DNA of 64,000 bases from Lutimonas saemankumensis (GTDB taxonomy: Bacteria > Bacteroidota > Bacteroidia > Flavobacteriales > Flavobacteriaceae). The position numbers and the translations under genes are program-made. Of this stretch, positions 33,970 through 43,242 are shown in pieces. The notes under the pieces were generated by a model. That model was given only the letters and a program-made list of their open reading frames with translations. It was not told the origin of the DNA and searched no databases. The DNA lies in the NCBI RefSeq assembly GCF_020171465.1, contig NZ_JAIUZR010000005.1:62001-126000 (forward strand). The letters are read 5' to 3'. The first letter of the stretch is position 1, and each line of letters opens with the position of its first letter.

Positions 33970-34869
33970 TCAAACTTTAGAAACTTTATAATTTGAATCA
34001 CTTTGGGTAGGTCTCTTTCCGAGTTGCCACATGAGGATTCCTCCCGTTACAAACATCCATATCGAATAAGCTCCTGTTGGAATTCCCATTTCCACATTCT
34101 TCAATATAGAAGTAACGATTACAAAGGCCAGTGTGCCATTCTGAATACCGCTTTCAATTGTGATGGAGATGGCATTTTCCATTTTCAACTTAAAAAATTT
34201 GGCGGTCAGATATCCAATCCCCATTGTCGTTATGTTGAGCGCCAAGGTCACTAACCCGGCCTCTTTCATTCCTTCTGCAAGTTTTTCAGCATTGGCTGCC
34301 AGAACTCCTATGAATACTAAGATAAAGATGACTGTTGAGGCCACGCGCATGGGTTTTTTCATCCGTAATGCAAAATGTGGACGGTGCTTTCGAATGAACA
34401 TTCCGATGGAGATTGGGATCACAGTGATTCCCATGATCTGAATGACAGTATCTGAAATAGGCAATTCGATTTCAACACCGGTTCTGCCAATGAAATATTC
34501 CAATGCAAAAGACAGAATGAGTGGTATAGTCAAAATGCTCATTACACTTGCAAAGGCGGTTAATGTAACCTATAATGCGATATTTCCTTTGCTAACCTGT
34601 GTTATAAGATTGCTCGTGGCTCCGCCAGGGCAGGCAGAAAGAACCATTAATCCAATAGCCATTACAGGATTCAGATCAAACGCCAGGGCCAGGGCAAATC
34701 CGATGGCAGGTAAAAAAACAAGCTGATTCGTTAGGCCGATGATGACGGATTTAGGATACCTTAAAATTCGGCTAAAATCAGCTGGGACCAGGGTCATTCC
34801 CATACCCAGCATGATGATGCCGAGTGATACTGGTAAAAAAACGTTGCCGATGAGCTCTGCTGCATTCAT
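33970..34869 (-). pseudogene. Bile acid:sodium symporter family protein, split by an in-frame amber stop
   Basis: The minus-strand frame reads 99 codons from MNAAELIGNVFLPVSLGIIM to GNIAL, then TAG at 34572-34570, then continues in the same frame (VTLTAFASV) to MSILTIPLILSF and on to the end at 33970: 299 codons in all, the normal length of this family. The text VLSACPGGATSNLITQVSKGN and IESGIQNGTLAFVIV are family signatures of sodium-ion sites. Everything else is intact, about nine membrane segments included, so only a single base change is needed to break it. Sequencing error, recent mutation or readthrough are all possible. Confidence 0.85.
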
Positions 34870-35463
34870 AAATTCTTATTTAGTTTGATTAGTTACTTAT
34901 ATCCAATCGGCACCGAGGATTTATTGTTCTCGAATGGAGGTGCTTTACTAAGGACTCGCTTCTTTATTAACATTGACCATTAATGTCATCAGGGTCAGTG
35001 CCTGGTTTTATATAATGGGTCAAGGTACGAAATTTCAATTTTTTAGGTGTCAATGAAGGGGGAGGCTCATTGAGGTCTATTATTCCGATTTAACGAATCA
35101 TTTGTTAATCAAAATCGGCCCATCCTCTTGCTTTGAAGGGCCCAAACTCCACAAACTTTCCTTTTATAGTCATAGTTCCTGTTGCTCCGTCAAATAATAT
35201 TAATCGTAAGTATCGATGCACCCTGTTATTTCAATTGACTAAAGATTTAGAATTTTAAGGGCCTGGAATCTTATATTCGGAATAATTACTTATTTTAGAA
35301 AAAGCAATTCCCTGTTTATGAGGACTCAACGAAACATTCTTCTAATTCTTTTGGAAACTATTTAAAAGCTTCCTCATTAAGGATGAGCGCTTGTTGATTT
35401 TACAACCGGAGTTCGCTTGTATAAACAAGGAAATTCAGATATAACAACCAAAACCTACCCATT
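34870..35463. other. Gene-free stretch with a possible gene fragment
   Basis: About 590 bases. On the minus strand 35216-35105 an open run of about 38 codons (LFDGATGTMTIKGKFVEFGP, then FKARGWADFD and stop) has the look of the C-terminal end of a folded beta protein, but has no start and no extension. The rest shows nothing coding. Confidence 0.35.
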
Positions 35464-36426
35464 ATGAGATTTAATGTCAGTAAATTCTTCCTCCTTATTT
35501 TCTTTTGTTTAACCATTTCCGTTGAGGGCCATGCTCAAGATTCCAATACAAAACAAAAGGCCGTCTTAGTAACGGGTGCCAGTAGCGGCATTGGCCTAAA
35601 AATCACTGAGGTCCTGTCATCAAAAGGATACTTTGTTTATGCCGGGGCCCGAAAGCAGGCTGATCTGGACAGGCTCAATGCCATGGACAATGTCAAATCT
35701 GTTAAGCTGGATGTGAATAAATGGGATGAAATCAACGCAGCAGTAAAAACAATAGAAAGTGAAGGCAGAGGCCTGTACGGACTGGTAAATAATGCCGGTG
35801 TAGCCATACTTGCACCCCTTATTGAAGTTGAAGAAGATGAATTGGATTATATTTTCAATGTGAACATCTATGGCCCTTATCGAATTACCAAGGCATTCGC
35901 TCCACTTATTATAGAATCTAAAGGTAGAATTGCTACCATAAGTTCAATTTCCGGTATTTTATCGGGTAGTTTTTTTGGACCCTACAGCATGAGTAAACAT
36001 GCTATGGAAGCCTTTACAGATGCACTGGCGGCGGAAATGCAGAAATTTGATGTTCATGTCAGTGCTATTGAACCGGGAAATTACAATTCAAAAATTTCGG
36101 AAACCTTCTATAATAGGCTTATGTCACAGAATATGAACTTTGAAAATTCACGTTACAAAGAGGAGTGGGAAGGTCTGATGACTGGATTTAGTCCTGACAG
36201 AAGTCAGTATAAAGATCCTGATGAAGTTGCTGAAGCAGTAGAAAAGGCCCTGTTTTCTGAAAACCCAAAACGCAGGTACATGGTCGTGCCTCGCGAAGAA
36301 GAGGGGAGATGGACAATTACACAAATCATGCGTGAAATGGTTCAGCTTAATGAAAATCAGGCCTATAAGTATGACAGGGAAACCTTGATAAAGATACTGG
36401 ATCAGGTATTGGAGGAGGCTGAATAA
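35464..36426 (+). CDS. Short-chain dehydrogenase with signal peptide
   Basis: 320 residues. It begins with a hydrophobic signal (MRFNVSKFFLLIFFCLTISV, cut near GHAQ), which is unusual for an NAD(P)-dependent enzyme. The Rossmann core is complete: TGASSGIG (37-44), NNAG (109-112), Ser about 160, Tyr174 and Lys178 (YSMSK). Beyond the core is a 100-residue tail. The reaction is reversible oxidation of an alcohol or reduction of a ketone; the substrate is unknown. Whether it is really exported or the hydrophobic end is only a membrane anchor cannot be told. Single gene. Confidence 0.85.
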   Translation: MRFNVSKFFLLIFFCLTISVEGHAQDSNTKQKAVLVTGASSGIGLKITEVLSSKGYFVYAGARKQADLDRLNAMDNVKSVKLDVNKWDEINAAVKTIESEGRGLYGLVNNAGVAILAPLIEVEEDELDYIFNVNIYGPYRITKAFAPLIIESKGRIATISSISGILSGSFFGPYSMSKHAMEAFTDALAAEMQKFDVHVSAIEPGNYNSKISETFYNRLMSQNMNFENSRYKEEWEGLMTGFSPDRSQYKDPDEVAEAVEKALFSENPKRRYMVVPREEEGRWTITQIMREMVQLNENQAYKYDRETLIKILDQVLEEAE

Positions 36427-36452
36427 TCAGTGAGTCGTATACCTGGATATAC

Positions 36453-37340
36453 TTAAAACGCCACTCCTGGGGCTAAAACGAATTGGAAGAACATCAGTAA
36501 CAGCAACAGAAAAAGAACCGGGCTCCAAAATATTTTATCATTTACTCTGTTCGAAGTTCCTCTGACAGTTTTATTTATTCCGGCTGAAGACCATGTCCAG
36601 GGAACAGAAACAAAGAATACAATAAACGGAGTAATAGCCTGACTTACCGGTGGAATACGAAACGGCACCACGAGTATGCTGCCCGCTATTCCCGCTGCTA
36701 AGGCGATGAAGCCAAGATATTTGAATTTTACCTTTGGGTCACTCAGGTTGGCATTGGCTGAAATGAATTCCAGCAAGGGTTTGCCAATCCATACATTGAA
36801 CAAGATAATGGCCATAAAACTTGTCGTTGCGAGACCAATCAAAACTGGCGTACTCAGATTGAAATAATCCACTAGGGCCTCACCTACATCGGTTCCAGGA
36901 TCTAAGTATGCGATCATTACCTGGGGTATGGATTGTACGATTCCGTGAAATGCCATCCAGAATATAAACAGCTTCCAGATGCTTTTTGAGTTTCGAATTC
37001 TAAGAAGTATCACCAGACTGATCAAGCCGATCAGAAAAATTGCCAGGGCTCCGGACCCCTGCATGAGTGAAGTCATGGGATGCTCACCAATCCATTCATG
37101 ATTGTTATGATACAGAAATGCTTTTAATCCAAGGATCTTTTTTCCCAGAACAAGAAACACCTCTTGTAAAAAGAAAATTATATTGAAAGCCAATGCATAC
37201 ATAACGGCCGAATTTATAATTACCGCGTAATTGGCAATTCCTTTTGGGGAGAAAAGTTCTTTGTATTTTACTTTGTTATAAATGGTCCATACCACTGGTC
37301 CGATTAGAAGGAACCCAAGAAATATTTCTACTAAATTCAT
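36453..37340 (-). CDS. Multi-pass membrane protein, unknown
   Basis: 295 residues, about seven to eight membrane helices, including NLVEIFLGFLLIGPVVWTIYN, VIINSAVMYALAFNIIFFLQE, GALAIFLIGLISLVILLRI, LKYLGFIALAAGIAGSILVV-like and a C-terminal FLLLLLMFFQFVLAPGVAF. Charged loops between them are short. No signature of a known transporter was recognised. It is convergent with the dehydrogenase gene. Confidence 0.65.
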   Translation of the reverse strand: MNLVEIFLGFLLIGPVVWTIYNKVKYKELFSPKGIANYAVIINSAVMYALAFNIIFFLQEVFLVLGKKILGLKAFLYHNNHEWIGEHPMTSLMQGSGALAIFLIGLISLVILLRIRNSKSIWKLFIFWMAFHGIVQSIPQVMIAYLDPGTDVGEALVDYFNLSTPVLIGLATTSFMAIILFNVWIGKPLLEFISANANLSDPKVKFKYLGFIALAAGIAGSILVVPFRIPPVSQAITPFIVFFVSVPWTWSSAGINKTVRGTSNRVNDKIFWSPVLFLLLLLMFFQFVLAPGVAF

Positions 37341-37555
37341 TTTTGATATTTTAAGTTATGTTGGCCATCTGCCTGAATTACTCCGCTTTGGCTGTAAATC
37401 TGAGTAAACGATTTTTTTATTAGAGTACAGGAGATCAGAAAAGGTTACTTTTTATCAGGGAATTTCGGTCAAAAAAATCTGTGATTTTAAAAAATGCCCG
37501 GTAACGGTATTATTTTTTATCTTGAGATGATTATTAACAATTAATCCTTAACCCA

Positions 37556-39355
37556 ATGAAAAATCAATTTTATAAAATCATCTTATTGGCGATTCTTGTA
37601 ATCGTATCTGTTGCATTTATTTCTTGTAATAAGGAAAAATCATCAGTTTATGCCGATACGATTTATCTAAATGGTAAAATTTACACTGTAGACTCGGAGC
37701 GGTCTTGGGTAGAGGCAGTTGCCATAAAGGATGGAAAATTTATGGGTATGGGAAGTCAAAAGGAAGTTGAAAGATTCAAAGGAGATAAGACCCATATGGT
37801 AGATTTAGAGGGCCACTTTGCAATGCCGGGAATTTTTGATCTCCATTCGCATCCCTTTATAACCCCCTGGTACGGGAATATGAATCTGCAGTTGACCGGA
37901 GCAGATTCAAGAGAGAAGATATTAAATATGGTCAAACAGTATGCTGAATCAAATCCGGACAAGGAATGGATCATTGGAGGCCAGTGGTTGTTGGGGGTAT
38001 TCCCTAACGACAGCCCAAGAAAAGAATGGCTTGATGAGATAGTTCCTGACAGGCCGGTTGCCTTGTTGGATCAAACGGGTCACGGGATGTGGTTGAATTC
38101 TAAAGCACTGGAGCTTGCAGGAATTTCAAAAGACACCAGGACCAGCCAGCTGATTGTAATCCATAAAGACGAAAAAACCGGGGAGCCAACAGGTACCATT
38201 AACGAGCAAACCATCCAAATGGTTGAAAAAGTGATTCCTCAAGCCAAGCCTGAGCAATACATTGGATATATTTCAGAGATTTTTGAAATGTTCCTGTCAT
38301 ATGGTATTACCTCCCAACAAACCGCAGAAGGGCATAAGGTTCCTCTTGAGGCTTTAAAGATCATGGAAGAAAATGGCAATCTGAATGAGCGGGTTTTTGT
38401 CAGCTGGGATTGGAAAACTACCCTGAACCTGGCATATAGTCTTGAGGATATTGAAGCTCAAATTAAAAACAGAGAAAAATATGCCTCGGAATTTATCTAT
38501 CCCAATTATGTCAAAATATTCGCAGATGGCGGACCTTTCTCGGGCACCTCAGGCCTTCTGGAACCTTATGAAGAGTCTTTTTCTGGCCAACCTGATTTCT
38601 TCGGGGGGTCCAACTTGTCAGAAGAAGAGTTTACAGAGGCCTTTAAAATGTTTGACAGCTGGGGTGTTGGCGTCCATGTTCATGCCATGGGAGATGGTAC
38701 CATCAGAAGGGTTGTTAATGCACTTGAAAAGATGCAGAAGGAAAACGGAGACAGCGGTGTGCACCATAAGATTGCCCATAATCTGATGTTGAATGAGGAA
38801 GATATTCCAAGGTTGGCAGCACTGAAGGATGTTAATATAGACTTTTCACCACCCATTTGGTATCCGCATAAAGGAGCCACTCCGGGTTTAATTGCTGCCT
38901 TGGGTGAGGAGCGGAATAACAAGATATATCCCATTAAAAAAGCTTTGGAGTCCGGACTCAGTGTGGGCCAGGGTGCTGACTGGCTTACCGCAAACCCTAC
39001 CCCGGATCCATTTATAGCCGTTGAATCCATGATTACAAGAAGTAACCCCTTTGATGAATCTATGCCCGGAACGGTGAACCCTCAGGAGGCGATCAGCCTG
39101 GAACAGGCCGTTTACATTTGTACCCTGGGAGGAGCTGAAGTTCTGGGGGTTCAGGAATTTTTAGGATCTATCGAAGTAGGTAAATTTGCCGATATGATCG
39201 TTCTGGATCAAAACCTTTTTGAAATAGATGTAAATGATATTTATGGAACTGAGGTCCTAAAAACAGTAGTCGGCGGTAAAATTGTATATGATCTGCAGAA
39301 GCATGGTGATCAGGATGTGGATTCAAAATCAGCAATGAAAAGAGGGATGCATTAA
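37556..39355 (+). CDS. Amidohydrolase family 3 (YtcJ-like) lipoprotein
   Basis: 599 residues. Signal with lipobox (IVSVAFISCNKEK, Cys about 25). The metal-binding start is GIFDLHSHPF (about 98-107), with HVHAMGDGTIRRV, NIDFSPPIWYPH and GADWLTANPTPDPF further on, the order of YtcJ-type amidohydrolases. These hydrolyse amide or ester bonds of unknown substrates; anchored at the cell envelope here. The C-terminal FLGSIEVGKFADMIVLDQNLF is the family's end strand. No operon partner. Confidence 0.88.
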   Translation: MKNQFYKIILLAILVIVSVAFISCNKEKSSVYADTIYLNGKIYTVDSERSWVEAVAIKDGKFMGMGSQKEVERFKGDKTHMVDLEGHFAMPGIFDLHSHPFITPWYGNMNLQLTGADSREKILNMVKQYAESNPDKEWIIGGQWLLGVFPNDSPRKEWLDEIVPDRPVALLDQTGHGMWLNSKALELAGISKDTRTSQLIVIHKDEKTGEPTGTINEQTIQMVEKVIPQAKPEQYIGYISEIFEMFLSYGITSQQTAEGHKVPLEALKIMEENGNLNERVFVSWDWKTTLNLAYSLEDIEAQIKNREKYASEFIYPNYVKIFADGGPFSGTSGLLEPYEESFSGQPDFFGGSNLSEEEFTEAFKMFDSWGVGVHVHAMGDGTIRRVVNALEKMQKENGDSGVHHKIAHNLMLNEEDIPRLAALKDVNIDFSPPIWYPHKGATPGLIAALGEERNNKIYPIKKALESGLSVGQGADWLTANPTPDPFIAVESMITRSNPFDESMPGTVNPQEAISLEQAVYICTLGGAEVLGVQEFLGSIEVGKFADMIVLDQNLFEIDVNDIYGTEVLKTVVGGKIVYDLQKHGDQDVDSKSAMKRGMH

Positions 39356-39379
39356 AGGATTTTGCCTTGAACGCAAATT

Positions 39380-40129
39380 TTATTCCTGATCAGCCATGTG
39401 TTTCTCGATTCGATCAAGAATGAGATTCACATCAGCTAGGGTGTTGGTCATAAGCTCATTCTGATAAGACATAACAATTGACATATAGACCATGCTGGTA
39501 ATGATGTCTTCATCTTTATGGATTTGGGTATTTGCACTTGACTTTAAATTTAAGTTGACGCCATACATAAGGTTTATACTTTCTTTGGTTGTTAGATGAG
39601 ATGAAGCCATTTCAGAAAAAGACCGGGTTCTATAGGCTATGGTTTCCTGAGTTCCTCCCTCAAAGTCATATTTATAATATTTTGACAATAGTGTTCTGAG
39701 CTCCCTGTTCGATATCAAGCTAACACTTTCTGTATCTAAAAGGTTGTCAAAAGCCGTTCTGTTTGGAAGAAAATGTTCGTATGAACCTAATATACCCATA
39801 TGATTACTGAATGTATTGAGATCGAATGAATCCTTTCCTGCTTCCTCAAAACGAATCATTACATCTTGAATAGCGGCTTGTTTTTTCTCATTGAATTTCA
39901 ATATCTCATCAATTTGTAACTTATCCTTTGACAAATTCCCCTTGATTTCATTTAAAAAGTCTGTTTCAAGATTTCTTTTTAGACGGTAATCGTTCCATTG
40001 GTTGATTTGTAAGGCGATCAATATTCCCAATACTACGAGAACAATCTCCCCAATAGCATATCGGGTGTACTTAAAGAATTGGTTATCTTGTGCTAAACGC
40101 CAACGTATTTTGCGAAAGAAATGGAGCAT
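39380..40129 (-). CDS. DUF6090 family membrane protein (second copy)
   Basis: 249 residues: MLHFFRKIRWRLAQDNQFFKY, then the membrane helix GEIVLVVLGILIALQINQW. N-terminal third is strongly like the protein at 28457, the rest is not. The helical periplasmic domain has no known motif. The upstream leader (CTATATTTAA and ATCAACAAC, 40148-40157) resembles the paralogue's. Convergent with the amidohydrolase gene, 24 bases away. Confidence 0.8.
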   Translation of the reverse strand: MLHFFRKIRWRLAQDNQFFKYTRYAIGEIVLVVLGILIALQINQWNDYRLKRNLETDFLNEIKGNLSKDKLQIDEILKFNEKKQAAIQDVMIRFEEAGKDSFDLNTFSNHMGILGSYEHFLPNRTAFDNLLDTESVSLISNRELRTLLSKYYKYDFEGGTQETIAYRTRSFSEMASSHLTTKESINLMYGVNLNLKSSANTQIHKDEDIITSMVYMSIVMSYQNELMTNTLADVNLILDRIEKHMADQE

Positions 40130-40235
40130 AGGTTTTGTTGTTGATTATTAAATATAGCGAAATTGAGTTAAAGAAAGGTTTGTTTATTTGAAATTGCTTT
40201 TTTCCATAAGACGTATTATCAGAAATATAAACTTC

Positions 40236-40264
40236 TTGATGCGGGATTGTTTTTTGTATTTTTG
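40236..40264 (+). promoter_or_regulatory. Promoter of the TerB-like gene
   Basis: TTG at 40236-40238 and TATTTTTG at 40257-40264 are 18 bases apart, fitting the Bacteroidota consensus. The start codon follows at 40294. Confidence 0.6.
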
Positions 40265-40293
40265 GTCATTCATAATCTAAATAGTTTAGTGTA

Positions 40294-40605
40294 ATGAATT
40301 TTGATAAATCGGAAAAAATGGCTGTTGTCAAAGCCATTGCAGAAACCATAGTTCTTGACGACCAATATAAAGTAGGTGAACTCATGTATTTGGATGAGCT
40401 CATGCAAACCCTTGATTTTGATGTCCGGTACATGGAAAAGGCCAAGCAATTGAGTTCAGAGAAGACTGTAGAAGTGCTTAAGAAAATGACAAAAGAAAAA
40501 AAAGAGGCCTTGATCGTTATGATCGATAAAATGACTGAATCAGACGGCACCGTTCACTGGAAAGAAAAGGAATTCCTGTTGAACCTGATCCAAATTCTGG
40601 GTTGA
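40294..40605 (+). CDS. TerB-like helical protein
   Basis: 103 residues, cytosolic and mostly helical. The opening DKSEKMAVVKAIAETIVLDDQ and acidic SDGTVHWKEKEFLLNLI suggest the TerB (tellurite resistance) fold, whose paired acidic loops bind metal in relatives. No other ter gene is near, so a tellurite role is not implied. It has its own promoter. Confidence 0.55.
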   Translation: MNFDKSEKMAVVKAIAETIVLDDQYKVGELMYLDELMQTLDFDVRYMEKAKQLSSEKTVEVLKKMTKEKKEALIVMIDKMTESDGTVHWKEKEFLLNLIQILG

Positions 40606-40732
40606 TTCCTAAAAAGATTTAGTTAGAATTCTGTTTTTTCTTGAGTTCATTTTTTGAACCAAAACCTATCAGGTAATTACTTTTAATGCTTGAATAAAAA
40701 AGTTTAAAGTCTTGTTAAGCAAATATTGAGAA

Positions 40733-41122
40733 TTACTTCATCTCTTTTTTGGCCGTTTTTTCATCTACCTGTGTTAATTTTGGCCTTCCTGCATAATATC
40801 CAACTTTGACAGCAGCTTTGACATAATACGTTTTGCCTGCCTCAATGTTCAGGGTAACGGCATCTGCCGATAATACTTGGGAAAAAAATGTGCGTTCCCC
40901 CGGATCAACATTTACAGTTATTTTCCCTCCATTTTTTAAAGGGCCATAGTTTCTCTCGGAATCTTGAATATTGAAAGTGATGGCGCCGCCAGAGAATTTC
41001 TTGATGCGATAGAAAACAACGGTGCCCTTGCCTTCTTCGGGTTCATTGTTCTGAGCCAACAGATCAGTGTTGAAAAACAAACAAAAGAAAACACCCAGTG
41101 AAATGACATGAAACTTGTGCAT
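40733..41122 (-). CDS. DUF2846-like secreted protein
   Basis: 129 residues from the ATG at 41122 (MHKFHVISLGVFFCLFFNTD, cut near LLAQ); an upstream ATG at 41143 also exists. The mature part GTVVFYRIKKFSGGAITFNI, then TVNVDPGERTFFSQVLSAD and IEAGKTYYVKAAV is the pattern of DUF2846, small beta-sandwich envelope proteins. First of four minus-strand genes (in map order) for exported proteins. Confidence 0.65.
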   Translation of the reverse strand: MHKFHVISLGVFFCLFFNTDLLAQNNEPEEGKGTVVFYRIKKFSGGAITFNIQDSERNYGPLKNGGKITVNVDPGERTFFSQVLSADAVTLNIEAGKTYYVKAAVKVGYYAGRPKLTQVDEKTAKKEMK

Positions 41123-41308
41123 AGTATGATTTTTATTTAGCATTTAAAACTAAGTATAAATTTTTTATCAAATTCTTCATTTTCATTTATTTGTTTTCTT
41201 TTTTTCGAAAGAATTTTATTAGACTTCAATGAAGATGAATTATTCGGAATACTTTAAAAATTGATTTTCTTTTTGCTATTACAATTTAACAAGCCTCCCT
41301 TATAACAA

Positions 41309-42124
41309 TTATTCTGCCCCGTCTGTCAACTCTGTCTTCCGGCAGACATATTGTGTTTCATCGATCAGGGCCTTAATTCCTTGCTTTATTTTTCCAATCA
41401 AGAAGTTGCTGCCACCAACAAAAGAAGGAGGAATATTATGAATATAATTTAAGGTATAGTTAAATACTAAGGTCTGCGATTTATTTAACTGGAAATATCT
41501 CGATATGGATACAGACATCTTACTGGTTTCCTGAAACATGACCTTACCATATTTAAAATTGTGCTGAACAACGATAAGGTTAGGAGAAAGGTCTAAACCG
41601 TCATATGCATTGAAGTAGTTTTTAAGATCAGGGAAGTGACTGTCAAATTCTTCAGGTGAATAAAAATGTAACCTATAGTCAATTTCGGGGGCTCCAAATC
41701 CCACTGAAATATGATAGGTACTGTCAATCCTCTTGATTTTAGCAGCAGGCATGGTTTGTGAGATATAGCCCGGATCAGATAATCTTTCTTTTGTGAAAAA
41801 TTCAATGGGTTTATCCAATACGTATCCCACTTTGGTCATCAGGATGTCATATTGTTCTTCACCCTTGTGTTCCCAATAATGATAAAGGTCCAAGGGTTTG
41901 GCATGTTCCGAAAAGGAGAAGGGAGGTGTTTGCGTTAAAAGGCTGTCGTTTTCTGATCTTTCGAGCAAGGCATGATAAAAAAAGATACTGTCACTGGTAT
42001 AAACCTCTTTTGGGAAATCAAATTCAATGGTCTCAACATTCTTCCATTGTAACTCTTGTCTCTGCTGGGAAACAGAGCTAAGTGCAAGTAAAAAAAACAA
42101 GGAAAAAAATGAAAATCTCATCAT
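41309..42124 (-). CDS. Secreted protein, unknown
   Basis: 271 residues from ATG 42124 (MMRFSFFSLFFLLALSSVSQ); a longer start at 42154 is possible but puts 10 residues before the signal. Mature protein of about 252 residues, no Cys-rich or catalytic motif; phrases VEFTKERLSDPGYIS-like and LDLYHYWEHKGEEQYD are all that stand out. No family recognised. It lies among other envelope protein genes on the minus strand. Confidence 0.6.
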   Translation of the reverse strand: MMRFSFFSLFFLLALSSVSQQRQELQWKNVETIEFDFPKEVYTSDSIFFYHALLERSENDSLLTQTPPFSFSEHAKPLDLYHYWEHKGEEQYDILMTKVGYVLDKPIEFFTKERLSDPGYISQTMPAAKIKRIDSTYHISVGFGAPEIDYRLHFYSPEEFDSHFPDLKNYFNAYDGLDLSPNLIVVQHNFKYGKVMFQETSKMSVSISRYFQLNKSQTLVFNYTLNYIHNIPPSFVGGSNFLIGKIKQGIKALIDETQYVCRKTELTDGAE

Positions 42125-42242
42125 AGCCTTAAATGTGCAATACGTCCTGACCAATGGCTCGGTAATTTCAATCTAATGGGTGTAAAAATAGCATTTTCGA
42201 CGTAAATCTCAATAAAAACTTTGGCCAATAAAAAGTTAAATA

Positions 42243-43166
42243 CTACTTGCGGTTTTCTATTGAAACACTGTATACCAATCTTATACTTGCGATCATTCCA
42301 TCATGTATAGAGGCTGTTTTAGCGATTCGATTATCACCAAAAGTGATCAAGGGAATGCTTAAATCTACTTTCTGATCGGCTTCATATTGTTTATAGCTTC
42401 TTCCGAATGCATAGCCAATTCTTCCTTCCAAAAAGAAGTCACCAAACAGATTATATCTGGCATATAATGTCTCGTCAATACTTTTTCTTTCGATATAATC
42501 TCCTTCATATTCCGGATGACCAAGCCTGTAGGTGGTAACCAATCCAAAATGACTCCATCCGGCATCCAGTCTATCATTGATTTTATATTTTAATTTAGAG
42601 TAGATGGGCAACAATCCTACCAGGGACCACCTGCCGTTTATTTTCCAGTCGACATTTACAAGAGGGACCAGATTGGGCCCGGAAAATTCTTGATTGTATA
42701 AAGCGCCAAACCCTAGCCTAAGTGTTTCCCGGTATATTTTTTCATACACCACAATTCCTCCCAATTGAAAGTGATCAGAATTCACGTTTTTGAAATCCGT
42801 CATGAGCCTCGGTGCGAATAAAACCTGTAAAGAGCGATCATTTTCAAATTTTTGTATTAACCCGGTCCTTAAGATCAATCCATGAATCTGAATGGGATTC
42901 ATGACATCTTCAGGCATTTGTTCGTCATTGGATACCTTCCAGTAAAAATAATTCAAGCTCGAATACCAGATACTCTTTTCGGAAAGTTTCGCCGGGGCAA
43001 CAAGAGAAGCCATAAAACCGGATTCCACGCCCTTACCCTCGTAAATAGAATCATATGATGCAGGAAATCCATAACGTCCAGAGAGGGTCAGAATATCCAG
43101 TCTTTCCTGGGAAAATACTTGAATTAATGGCGCAAGGAATAATGCAATAAGAAACTTGTGTTTCAT
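42243..43166 (-). CDS. Outer membrane beta-barrel protein, DUF6268-like
   Basis: 307 residues from ATG 43166 (MKHKFLIALFLAPLIQVFSQ) with a signal peptide; the upstream ATG 43205 adds 13 residues before the signal. Alternating aromatic-hydrophobic strands through the whole mature part (RSLQVLFAPRLMTDFKNVNS, ETLRLGFGALYNQEF) and a C-terminus in RLVYSVSIEN fit a 12-14-strand barrel. I believe the family is DUF6268. Its cargo or partner is unknown. Confidence 0.65.
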   Translation of the reverse strand: MKHKFLIALFLAPLIQVFSQERLDILTLSGRYGFPASYDSIYEGKGVESGFMASLVAPAKLSEKSIWYSSLNYFYWKVSNDEQMPEDVMNPIQIHGLILRTGLIQKFENDRSLQVLFAPRLMTDFKNVNSDHFQLGGIVVYEKIYRETLRLGFGALYNQEFSGPNLVPLVNVDWKINGRWSLVGLLPIYSKLKYKINDRLDAGWSHFGLVTTYRLGHPEYEGDYIERKSIDETLYARYNLFGDFFLEGRIGYAFGRSYKQYEADQKVDLSIPLITFGDNRIAKTASIHDGMIASIRLVYSVSIENRK

Positions 43167-43242
43167 AGATTTATATATTTTTTTAGGGAAATGAAATGGG
43201 GTCATTCTTTTTGTATCAATTCATTTGAGCAACTTCATGGAA

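Noticed and set aside
34003-34726. Several plus-strand frames opposite the symporter gene
   Set aside because: They are antisense shadows of a membrane-protein gene whose minus-strand text shows clear family signatures.
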